Shown: in pieces, positions 55,464 to 64,000 of the stretch
Numbering within the stretch: position 1 is the stretch's first letter
How the letters are laid out: each line of letters begins with the position of its first letter
From: Lantana camara
Taxonomy: Eukaryota; Streptophyta; Magnoliopsida; Lamiales; Verbenaceae
Assembly: GCA_037501455.1 (NCBI GenBank)
Contig: CM074862.1
Span: forward strand, 63,271,501-63,335,500
DNA length: 64,000 nt
Direction: 5' to 3'
Made by a program: the position numbers and the translations under genes
Notes under the pieces: model-generated
The model's database searches: none
Told to the model about the DNA's origin: nothing
What the model saw: only the letters and a program-made list of their open reading frames with translations

Positions 55464-57612
55464 CTCCTCTTTCATTTAAGTGTACTTTGGCTGAATTTCG
55501 TGTGAGTTTGAGCATGCTATGTGGAAATGCATGAATAGTTAGGTTTTGCCCCTTTTTGATGAATCTATGCCTTTCTTGCTTTATTTTTTGAATTGGTGAG
55601 TTATATGTGATCTAGGTGACTTGCTTACTTCATTTTTATGCATGAATTTTGTGGCCTTTGAGTTGTATGAGAGTTACCATTGTTGGTTTTGCTTGAATAT
55701 GGAAGAACTTGAACAAGATGATGCATCCCTTCCCTTCCTTCACTCTAGCTTTGATTTTTGCATGATCTAGGGCATAAACCTTTGAATCTTTGTTGTATAT
55801 ACCTTGTATTATATGTTAACTTGAGGTTTGTGAGGATTAGATTGAGTTCTTGGTGTTTTAGAGACCAAAAATCTCGAATTTTTGAGGCTGAAGCAAATCC
55901 AGGGCCGTGGATTTTTGCACTAAAACCCACCCACGGCCGTGGATTTGGAGGGCAGATTTTGGTACGTTTCTGGACTGAGATCCACGGCCGTGGATCTCTT
56001 CTTTGTTAAAATTCCATGGCCCTGGATCTGGGTATGGTCATACCTTGAGCTCATACTTGTTTTCTTGATCGTTTTGTTCGTTTCCCTCCCCGATCTTGAT
56101 CCCAACATGATAAATACTTGTTCATATGGACGAAATAAGTATATGCCGTGTTTATGAGATTATATGACGTGTTTTATGTGATGCATGAAGCTTGTTAACT
56201 TGTTAACGTGTAATAGGTGAATTATGCTTCAATGTGACTTAGTGTGAACTTATATGATGTAAGTGCTATTTCGTTGCATTCCTTAAGCATCATACGCTTC
56301 CATATGCATATGCCGAGCATCTAAGTGGTTCATTTTGAGTCTAAGTTTGCCTTGTGATCTTTGCTTTGCTTTTAGGTGTGCCCCGTGGTTGAAGAGGCTG
56401 TTTCTTAGAAGGGTTTGTGTTTGAAGAGGCGGTTTCTTAGAAGGCTTTGCTTTTATATGTAGATAGATATGTGTATGATATGTATTTTGTGGGAATTGGC
56501 CATTTTGTTACAAGACATTTGAAAGCTGCTTTTATGTATAAGTAAGCTATATTTTCGTTTGTTTGTTTTGAAAATGGGTTAGTGTGTGTGCGTGTTATGT
56601 TTTGGCGAGATAAGCTTTGTGATAAGTGTAAGTGTAAGTTTGGGCCCCGGAGTTGTGTGGTTCTGGAGGCCCGGGATGACCATTGGGGTCGCCGGTTGCA
56701 ACCCCAGGACTCTTCTCCACTTTATATGATCAACCCGAAACCCACTCTTGGGCGTGAGTGTCATGAAACTCACGACCCTAACGTATAAGTGTGGATGCGA
56801 AGGGTGGCCACCCTTCCATCCCATGGAGTAAGGAGGTATGTGTTTGTGTTTGTTTTAAGTCTTTGTGTGTTAAGTTTCAAGTTTTGTATTGTGAAGGAGG
56901 TTAGTTGTGCACTCGGACTCGCCGAGTGATGTGTGTGCGTTATGTTTCCGTTTATGATTCATGAAACGGGTGAGGACTTCTAATCCTTAAAATTGGTTGA
57001 TTTTGGCCTTCGGCCCTAAACCCCTTTTCTTTATATATATGCTATCACGTGTTAAAATAATTTAGATTGCAAAAAGCACGCCCGGTTCATGAATACTCTA
57101 AGATTTGAATATGCTATGCTATGCTTTGCTCTATATCTATGTACGAGTGTGTGTTAGCCCCCCCCCCCCCCCCCCAGTCTTTAGGACTGACCACTCTTCG
57201 TTGTTTTCGTTCCCCCTTTTGTTTCTTGAGTTTGTAGGTGCAGGTCTTCAGTTCGTGCTAGGCGGTGTCTTTTCTTTGGGTCGTTCTTGTTTAGAAGAGT
57301 CTTTTGCACCCTTGCATCTTTACTTTGAGTTTTGGTACTACGTATAAATATGTATAAGTATGGTACTATGTATAAGCTTTGTATGATTTATGATTTGACT
57401 TTTGAGCTTGGCATGTATGATTCATTTGGCCTTGGAAGGGTGTTTTGTTTTGTTGCGCGCTGTGTTTAAGGGTGCAGACCGCCTAGCTAGCGTGTGGGTT
57501 TTTGTTTGTCACCCGTTCATCGTGGTTTGATGCGTAGGCGGAGTCTCCATTTCGTTACACGTGTTGAGCTACGTTGCGGTGGATGTAGTGCCCTGCGCTC
57601 CGGGGCGTTACA
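55464..57612 (+). repeat. Gag-only element LTR-A, second part
   Basis: Resumes after Copia-2 with CTCCTCTTTCATTTAAGTG, as at 61010 of LTR-B. Ends CGGGGCGTTACA. It lacks three stretches present in LTR-B (around 61680-61870, 62160-62260 and 63240-63312). It has an 18-C run at 57158-57175 where LTR-B reads CCCCCCCACC. Confidence 0.9.
55899..56025. repeat. CCACGGCCGTGG inverted repeats, LTR-A
   Basis: CCAGGGCCGTGG (55899), CCACGGCCGTGG (55931), CCACGGCCGTGG within a perfect 22-base palindrome 55977-55998 (arms GAGATCCACGG/CCGTGGATCTC) and CCATGGCCCTGG (56014). Confidence 0.88.
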
Positions 57613-57620
57613 TCTCGAAG

Positions 57621-57632
57621 TGGTATCAGAGC
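57621..57632 (+). other. Primer-binding site of gag-only element
   Basis: TGGTATCAGAGC, eight bases after LTR-A. Confidence 0.88.
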
Positions 57633-57834
57633 TCTTGGTTGCAAAACCGGAGCTCTAGTGTCGTGTGAGTTTGTCTAGGTCGTTCGGCTTAGGGTTATGT
57701 GTTTGTTTGCATTCACGATCTCATTTATGTGAATTATTTGATGTTAACTATGTTAATTGTTCACATGAACATGCACGCTAATCAACATGCACCTATATTT
57801 CTATTGTAATTTTGAGATTTTTAGGACACCATCC

Positions 57835-58730
57835 ATGGATCCAATAGCAACTTTGTACCGGGAATTTGGAACTTTTAAGCCTTCGTACTTCCGAGGAGGC
57901 AGTGATATTGAAGCCGGGGAATGGCTCACGGAGATAGAGGCAATATTTCGAGTATGGCCATGTGAAGTTCGAAACAAAGTCCGCCTTGTTGCCCTACTTT
58001 TACAAGACCAAGAGAAGTTATGGTGGGAAAGAGTCACTCATCAACTAGAGGCGACGGGAGAAGCAATACTATGGGATGTATTTATTCGGGAATTTAGGAA
58101 AAGGTACACGCCCGCCATTCTACAAAAGCGAAGACTTGAAGAATTCCTCGCCCTTAAACAAGAAGAGAACACCGTTATGGAGTATTTGGAGAAGTTCGAA
58201 ATGTTGGGTGATTATGTGCCACATATTACAAGTGGTGAATGATTAAGGCCAAGCACTTTATGGAGGGCCTTCGAGACGAGATTAGAGAGGCTCTGATGGC
58301 AAGGGATACGGGTACATGGAATCAAGCCGGTGAGAAGGCACTTTGGGTTGAAACTCGATTGATGACAAGAAAAGGGCATGAAAAGGAAACACCGGAACAA
58401 TCATTTGAGCCCAGATCTTGCTCTAACCTACAAGTGGGAAAGAGAGCGATTCGACAAGGAGAACCGACCAAGAAGAAAAGTAACAAGAAGAAATCCAAGC
58501 CCCGGAAGACTCCTTGGTTCAAAAGGGAATTTCCACCGTCTGCTAATTGTGGAGGAACCAACCACGCTTATGATGGATGTTGGATCCGGTTGAAGAGATT
58601 TTATGCTTGTGGGTCTTCAGAGCAAAAATCCCCGGAGTGTGATCATCCGAGGGCTAATAAACAAAGAAGAAGGGATCAAAAACTTCAAGTTGGAGATCAA
58701 ATCAAACCCAAGAGCCGAGGTAATTGCATT
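57835..58730 (+). pseudogene. gag: Gag of the gag-only element, frameshifted
   Basis: ATG at 57835 (MDPIATLYREFGTFKP). Gag domain: YFRGGSDIEAGEWLTEIE, DQEKLWWERVTHQLE, FIREFRKRYTPAILQKRRLE, EFLALKQEENTVMEYLEKF. The frame stops at 58240-58242 and resumes one frame over from 58239 with KAKHFMEGLRDEIREALMA, so a one-base change splits it. A very basic linker follows, then a degenerate knuckle region: NCGGTNHAYDGC lacks the first Cys and ACGSSEQKSPEC lacks the His. Downstream is neither protease nor RT. It is distant from the other gags here, with no MPP start, so this family has its own gag. It would have needed another element for enzymes. Confidence 0.85.
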
Positions 58731-60181
58731 CATAGCACCACATTCATGCATATTTATTTTGGGAAAACCCAGTTTTGCTCTACTTTTCCTTCTTTGTGGC
58801 TTCTCGTTACTTCTTCGTTGTTTCCTAGTTGCTCTTTGCCTTTGTTGTTTTGGTGGTGGTTGCTTTTCTTGTTGTTGTGAGTTGAGAGTTCGGGTGTTGC
58901 GAGCTGTAAGGGCCGAGCTTCCCGGTGGTTGTTCTTGAAGCCGCCTAGTTCTTGTTAAGGTAACTTCATTACCGTAGGCGTTGGTGGTTGCTTTTGGAGG
59001 TCCTTTCGGGCTCAATGATATTTTCGGGTGTTGGATTAAAGGCTAACCCGTCTATATCCTTCGTGGGAGCGGTTGGTTATTCCGGGATGGTGCAATAAAC
59101 TTTGTGACTTTCCTTTGGGTTAACCGAGAGGTTGAGTCAAGTTTAAGGAGACAAAGATCGAAGTAAGAGATCTTGGTGTTTCTTTGAAGCTTGGAATTTG
59201 TTTCCACCCGATGAGGACATCGAGGTTGTAGTGGTCTTTATCCCGGAATCGACCTTGTTCGAAGATTCCCTACTGGATGACTCTATAGTGGATGTAGAGT
59301 TCAAGATGTAGTTGACACGCTCTTAGAAGGTAGTTTCATCAATTCGAGTACTTCTTCGTGGAGTGTTCTTATCCTATCTAAGAAGAAGATAGGGCGTTAA
59401 GATGAAAATAACTACCGTGAGCTACTCGGGTTAACCGTGGGAGGAGAATACCCTTCTGGCTTGCTTCGAGGAGTCATTTGTCCTTCTTCAGCATTCCGTG
59501 GTCTTTGCTAAGGGTGGTTTCGGCAAGGGTATTGTTGACTACGCGTTCTGGTAGAAGAACCGAGAATTGCCTCAGAGAATAAGTCTTTAGTGTTATTAGG
59601 GTTCAACCGGATATTTGTCTTTGCAGAAGCCGTCATCCCGTGACATGAAAGACAAAGAAGAGGCATGGTTCGAGTGGACAGGATTTTGAAGAGAGTTACC
59701 TTGATTACACGAAGATACTCAAACTCCTCAGTTACAATCGAGGTACTAAGGAAGACTTCGGTTGTGCGTAGCTAACGGAGAGTTGAAGCCAATGTCTCAA
59801 GAAGTTCTTGGGCACGAGACTAAGTCCACTCATCGTTCGTGACATGAAGAGCCGGTAATGGTACTGTGGCATGAGAAAAGACATTGCAAACTTTGTCTAG
59901 TAATGTTTAACATGCTCTCGATTGAAGATCGAGAACCTTTTCGGCATGGTTCTCCAACTACTCTCGATTTCTAATCGGAAGTGGGAGCAAACAGGACACG
60001 AAATTTGCTAAACTAAGGAGATTACCGGGATATAAGAAGCTTTCTTCGTTTCTAATCGAGGAAGTGATATCCCGAGGAGTCTACAGTTTTCGTGGATCAG
60101 AGTGGCGTAGCGGAAGTGTGGGGTTGGGTTCGTCTCAAGAGTCCTCCTAGGTCTCGCCTAGGACCTGAGGACAGGTCCTTT
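58731..60181 (+). other. Unassigned internal region of the gag-only element
   Basis: About 1.45 kb where pol would lie. I looked on both strands for protease (DTG/DSG), RT (FVDD-like, YPLPR), RNase H and integrase (HHCC, DDE) motifs and saw none. It is near-even in base composition with frequent stops, for example after 58880. The last part (CTAGGACCTGAGGACAGGTC near 60160) matches the end-of-pol sequence of other Gypsy elements, so at least its terminus derives from one. Confidence 0.6.
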
Positions 60182-60196
60182 TGAAGGGGTGGAGAT
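60182..60196 (+). other. Polypurine tract of gag-only element
   Basis: TGAAGGGGTGGAGAT before TGTAACATCCCG. Confidence 0.8.
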
Positions 60197-60980
60197 TGTA
60201 ACATCCCGTTCGTCCAGCCATTCCAGGTATACTTCTACGAGAGAGTTCTTTGTGTCTTTAATTATTTAATTACGCAATTATGTGATATTTTAATGCTAAT
60301 GTGATTATTTGTAATTATTTGTAATTAATTGTATTTAATCGTTTAACGTATAACTTGAGTTTTAACGTTTATATATGTTTGCCTTGTAATGTGCTATGCA
60401 CGTACCCGAATTTGATTTTGTTTCTTGCGAATTTTTGATATATGTGAACTACGTGAGTTATGATTGTGATTATGTGCTCGTTACATGTTTTGGAGCTTGT
60501 TTTTTTGGATTCTTGGCTCGTTTTGTAAAAACGAGAATTTTGAGGGACTTGAGGGCCTAACGAGTTTAGCGCACCTCGTGTTCCTGAAGGCGTACCTTGA
60601 GCTCGGGAATTCGGATTCGAATTCTGGAAGATGCGTTGGACTCATAACGAAGAATGGAAGCCAAGGAATCCAACTTTGTATTTTTCTAAGCTCGTTTGAT
60701 CCTCCAAAATTTCGTTCGTATTGAGCCTCGTGTGATAGATTTACCACCTTTCACTACATAAGCCATGTCTTGACCAATCCTTGACCAAATTAGGTGATTC
60801 TTGGGCCCACATTCCACTTTCTCACTCCCCTATCCATCCCTTAGCCTCTTATTTGGTTTCCATCAGTCAAGGGAGAGGAAAAGCAGCAGCAACATAAGAT
60901 AGAGAGAGAGGGAAGGAGAATCACTATTCAACTTCAAGTTTCAAGCTCGTTTCTTGTTCGTTTAGCCTCAAATTCGAAAG

Positions 60981-63037
60981 GTAAGTTAGGAATCTTGTTG
61001 TTTAGATTCTCCTCTTTCATTTAAGTGTACTTTGGCTGAATTTCATGTGAGTTTGAGCATGCTATGTGGAAATACATGAATAGTTAGGTTTTGCCCCTTT
61101 TTGATGAACCTATGCCTTTCTTGCTTTATTTGTTGAATTGGTGAGTTATATGTGATCTAGGTGACTTGCTTACTTTATTTTTATGCATGAATTTCGTGTC
61201 CTTTGAGTTGTATGAGAGTTACCATTGTTGGTTTTGCTTGAATATGGAAGAACTTGAAGAAGATGATGCATCCCTTCCCTTCCTTCACTCTAGCTTTGAT
61301 TTTTGCATGATCTAGGGCGTAAACCTTTGAATCTTTGTTGTATATACCTTTTATTATGTGTTAAATTGAGTTTTGTGTGGATTATATTGAGTTCTTAGTG
61401 TTTTAGAGACCAAAAATCTCGAGTTTTTGAGGCTGAAGCAAATCCAGGGCCGTGGATTTTTGCACAAAAACCCACCCACGGCCGTGGATTTGGAGGGAAG
61501 ATTTTGGTACATTTCTGGACTGACATCCACCGTCGTGGATTTCTTCTTTGTTAAAAATCCACGGACCTGGATCTGGGTACGGTCGCACCTTGAGCTCATA
61601 CTTGTTTTCTTGATCATTTTGTTCGTTTCCCTCCCCGATCTTGATCGCAACATGATAAATACTTTTTTATATGTATGAAATGGTTTGATATAGCTTGGTC
61701 TTGCATGAATGTGATATGGTTATGAGTGATTAATGTGTTATGTAGGTTGCATTAAGATTTCGAATTCGTTTGACGTAATTTGCTCCTTATATGATTCGAT
61801 ATGTACCCTTAAGTGCATGAATGACTTTGTGCTTTGTATATTTGCTTTGCGTGAAATCTCCTTACTCTTATATGAAGTATATGCCGTGTTTATGAGATTA
61901 TATGACGTGTTTTATGTGATGGATTAAGCTTGTTAACTTGTTAACGTGTAATAGGTGAATTATGCTTCAATGTAACTTAGTGTGAACTTATATGATCTAA
62001 GTGCTACTTCGTTGCATTCCTTAAGCATCATACGCATCCATATGCATATGCCGAGCATCTAAGTGGTTCATTTTGAGTCTAAGTTTGGCTTGTGATCTTT
62101 GCTTTGCTTTTAGGTGTGCCCCGTGGTTGAAGAGGCGGTTTCTTAGAAGGGTTTGTGTTTGCTTCGTCGGTGTGGTCGGCAGGGTGAGGTTTTGTTCTTT
62201 TAGTTATTACGACCTACAACCCTAAATGTGTTTTAAGCCCGCATGCGACATATACGCATATATGTAGATAGATATGTGTATGATATGTATTTTGTGGGAA
62301 TTGGCCCTTTTGTTACAAGACGTTTGAAAACTGCTTTTATGTATAAGTAAGCTATATTTTCGTTTGTTTGTTTTGAAAATGGGTTATTGTGTGTGCGTGT
62401 TATGTTTTGGCGAGATAAGCTTTGTGATAAGTGTAAGTGTAAGTTTGGGCCCCAGAGTTGTGTGGTTCGGGAGATGCGGGACAACCATTGGGGTCGCCGG
62501 TTGCAACCCCAGGACACTTCTCCACTTTATAGGATCAACCCGAAACCCACTCTTGGGCGTGAGTGTCTTGAAACTCACGACCCTAATGTATAAGCATGGA
62601 TGCGAAGGGTGGCCACCCTTCCATCCCATGGAGTAAGCAGGTATGTGTTTGTGTTTGTTTTAAGTCTTTGTATGTTAAGTTTCGAGTTTTATCTTGTGAA
62701 GGAGGTTGGTTGTGCACTCGTACTCGCCGAGTGATGTGTGTGCGTTATGTTTCCGTTTATGATTCATGAAACGGGTGAGGACTTCTAATCCTTAAAATTG
62801 GTTGAGTTTGGCCTTCGGCCCTAAACCCCTTTTCTTTATATATATGCTATCACGTGTTAAAATAATTTATATTGCAAAAAGCACGCCCGGTTCATGAATA
62901 CTCTAAGATTTGAATATGCTATGCTATGCTTTGCTCTATATCTATGTACGAGTGTGTGTGTTAGCCCCCCCACCAGTCTTTAGGACTGACCACTCTTTGT
63001 TGTTTTCTTTTCCCCCTTTTGTTACTTGAGTTTGCAG
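60981..63037 (+). other. Putative LTR-internal intron, LTR-B
   Basis: TTCGAAAG|GTAAGTTAGG (60980/60981) to GGACTGAC (62983-62990), a T/C-rich tract and GAGTTTGCAG|GTGCAGG (63037/63038); 2057 bases. The donor matches the plant consensus fully. A GA-rich untranslated leader look-alike precedes it. Confidence 0.5.
61444..61570. repeat. CCACGGCCGTGG inverted repeats, LTR-B
   Basis: CCAGGGCCGTGG (61444), CCACGGCCGTGG (61476), CCACCGTCGTGG (61527) and CCACGGACCTGG (61559). Same four positions as LTR-A, with units 3 and 4 altered. Confidence 0.85.
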
Positions 63038-63492
63038 GTGCAGGTCTTCGGTTCGTGCTAGGCGGTGTCTTTTCTTTGAGTCGTTCTAGTTTAGAAGAGT
63101 CTTTTGCACCCTTGCATCTTTACTTTCAGTTTTGGTACTACGTATAAATATATATAAGTATGGTACTATGTATAAGCTTTGTATGATTTACTATTCGACT
63201 TTTGAGCTTGGCATGTATGATTCATTCGGCCTTGGAAGGGCACAATATGTATAATTTGTATAACTGTTGTTATGTATGTTTGTATATTCGTGATCCGGAT
63301 GCTTCCGCATTCGTTTTGTTTTGTTGCGCGCTTTGTTTAAGGGTGTAGACCGCCTAGCTAGCGTGTGGGTTTTTGTTTGTCACCCGTTCGTCGTGGTTTG
63401 ATGCATGGGCGAAGTCTCCATTTCGTTACACATGTTGAGCTACGGTGCGGGGGAATGTAGTGCCCTGCGCTCCGGGGCGTTACATCTTGAAG

Positions 63493-63504
63493 AGGTATCA
63501 GATC
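63493..63504 (+). other. Degenerate primer-binding site after LTR-B
   Basis: GAGGTATCAGAT in place of GTGGTATCAGAG; shows that a second internal region begins here rather than host flank. Confidence 0.75.
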
Positions 63505-63708
63505 TCTTGGTTGCAAAACTGGAGCTCTAGTGTCGTGTGAGTTTGTCTAGGTCGTTCGGCTTAGGGTTATGTGTTTGTTTACATTCACGATCTCATTTAT
63601 GTGAATTATTTGATGTTAACTATGTTAATCGTTCACATGAAAATGCACTTGCTAATCAACATGCACCTATATTTCTATTGTAATTTTGAGATTTTCAGGA
63701 CACCATCC

Positions 63709-64000
63709 ATGGATCCAATAGCAACTTTGTACCGGGAATTTGGAACTTTTAAGCCTTCGCACTTCCGAGGAGGCAGTGACATTAAAGCTGGGGAATAGCT
63801 CGCGAAGATAGAGGTAATATTTCAAGTATGGCCATGTGAAGTTCGAAACAATGTCCGCCTTGTTGCCCTACTTTTACAAGGCCAATAGAATTTATGGTGG
63901 GAAAGAGTCACTCATCAACTAGAGGCGACGGGAGAAGCAATACAATGGGATGTATTTATTCGGGAATTTAGGAAAAGGTACACGCCCGACATTCTACAAG
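63709..64000 (+). pseudogene. gag: Second gag copy of the gag-only array, truncated by window end
   Basis: ATG at 63709 (MDPIATLYREFGTFKP) with SHFRGGSDIKAGE followed by TAG at 63796-63798, replacing the Trp of AGEWL. A second TAG replaces Glu in the DQEKLWWE region, where the DNA now encodes GQ, stop, NLWWE. It is colinear with 57835-58126 and continues past the window. Both stops show the copy is dead, and this gag is more decayed than the first copy over the same stretch. Confidence 0.85.

Larger units (their letters stand above)
42984..57237 (+). other. Putative LTR-internal intron of LTR-A (interrupted by Copia-2)
   Basis: Donor 42983/42984 and acceptor TTTGTAG|GTGCAGG (57237/57238); about 1.8 kb once Copia-2 and one AGCTT are removed. 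Branch-like GGACTGAC at 57184-57191. LTR-B has TTTGCAG at the same place. Confidence 0.4.
60197..63484 (+). repeat. Gag-only element LTR-B (3288 bp)
   Basis: TGTAACATCCCGTTCG to CGGGGCGTTACA. U3 block CTTGAGCTCGGGAATTCGG (60597), leader, donor, inverted repeats, acceptor, GCTAGGCGG (63057-63065), CCGCCTAGC (63350-63358), TGCGGGGGAATGTAG. Confidence 0.92.
42211..64000 (+). mobile_element. Tandem gag-only (TR-GAG-like) LTR element array, split by Copia-2
   Basis: LTR-A (42211-43011 plus 55464-57612), internal 1 (57613-60196), LTR-B (60197-63484), internal 2 (63485-64000, continuing). Internal 1 has a primer site, a damaged gag, about 1.45 kb with no recognisable pol, and a polypurine tract. 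LTR-B is followed at once by a second, damaged primer site and gag, so the array is LTR-internal-LTR-internal, as unequal recombination would give. Non-autonomous terminal-repeat elements with only gag have been described in plants as TR-GAG; this would be one. Bases 42206-42210 (AATAA) would be the left target duplication; the other end is outside. Confidence 0.8.

Noticed and set aside
56579..56824. Frames at 56579-56824 and 62384-62636 recurring in LTR-A and LTR-B
   Set aside because: Recurrence follows from LTR duplication. Both strands are open over the same span, no domain is recognisable, and they lie in the putative intron.
58731..60181. Degenerate pol hidden in the gag-only element
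   Set aside because: I searched by eye for protease, RT, RNase H and integrase motifs in all frames and found none; only the last few dozen bases resemble an end of pol. A profile search could still overturn this.
1..64000. tRNA, rRNA, microRNA or host protein-coding gene
   Set aside because: No tRNA-like B box with acceptor stem, rRNA signature or non-element protein domain was recognised on either strand.

Overview
This window is eukaryotic plant repeat DNA. I find no host gene, tRNA, rRNA, CRISPR array or bacterial feature. Everything I can identify is LTR retrotransposon: Ty3/Gypsy elements with chromovirus-like integrase ends (Del/Tekay-like by my reading) and one Ty1/Copia family. Support comes from initiator-Met-tRNA type primer sites (TGGTATCAGAGC), AT-rich DNA, plant-type leaders and splice signals, and very long LTRs of about 1.9 to 4 kb. 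It resembles pericentromeric or intergenic heterochromatin of a large angiosperm genome; the species cannot be named from this.

Layout. (1) 1-29102: a minus-strand Gypsy remnant (Gypsy-1) whose gag is fused to integrase. Its primer site was split by Copia-1 (2995-25422, minus), and the Copia-1 integrase was split by Gypsy-2 (6966-19171, minus, perfect GTCCT target duplication, LTRs of about 3.7 kb). (2) 29143-36633: a plus-strand Gypsy-3 remnant (LTR piece, integrase tail, 3' LTR), its 3' LTR split by a 4-kb solo LTR (32012-36021). (3) 36634-42210: three scraps, namely a minus LTR with a pol stub, a plus LTR with primer site, and a minus gag fragment joined head to head. (4) 42211-64000: a plus-strand gag-only (TR-GAG-like) family arranged as LTR, internal, LTR, internal. 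Its first LTR is split by Copia-2 (43012-55458, minus, AGCTT duplication), whose own LTR holds a minus-strand solo LTR (44236-46851, GAGAT duplication).

No element looks autonomous. Each gag or pol carries stops, frameshifts or deletions, many explicable as C-to-T changes. Both Copia copies belong to one family with a 2.1-2.3 kb untranslated leader and LTRs that carry four to six CACGTG boxes.

The most interesting signal is inside the Gypsy LTRs. Several clearly different LTR families share one layout: a leader-like stretch, a consensus 5' splice site, 1.6 to 2.3 kb, then a branch-point-like sequence, pyrimidine tract and CAG followed by GCTAGGCGG. In five of them the putative intron also holds a cluster of GC-rich inverted repeats whose sequence is specific to the family. 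This suggests LTR-internal introns with embedded dyad arrays, testable with split RNA reads.
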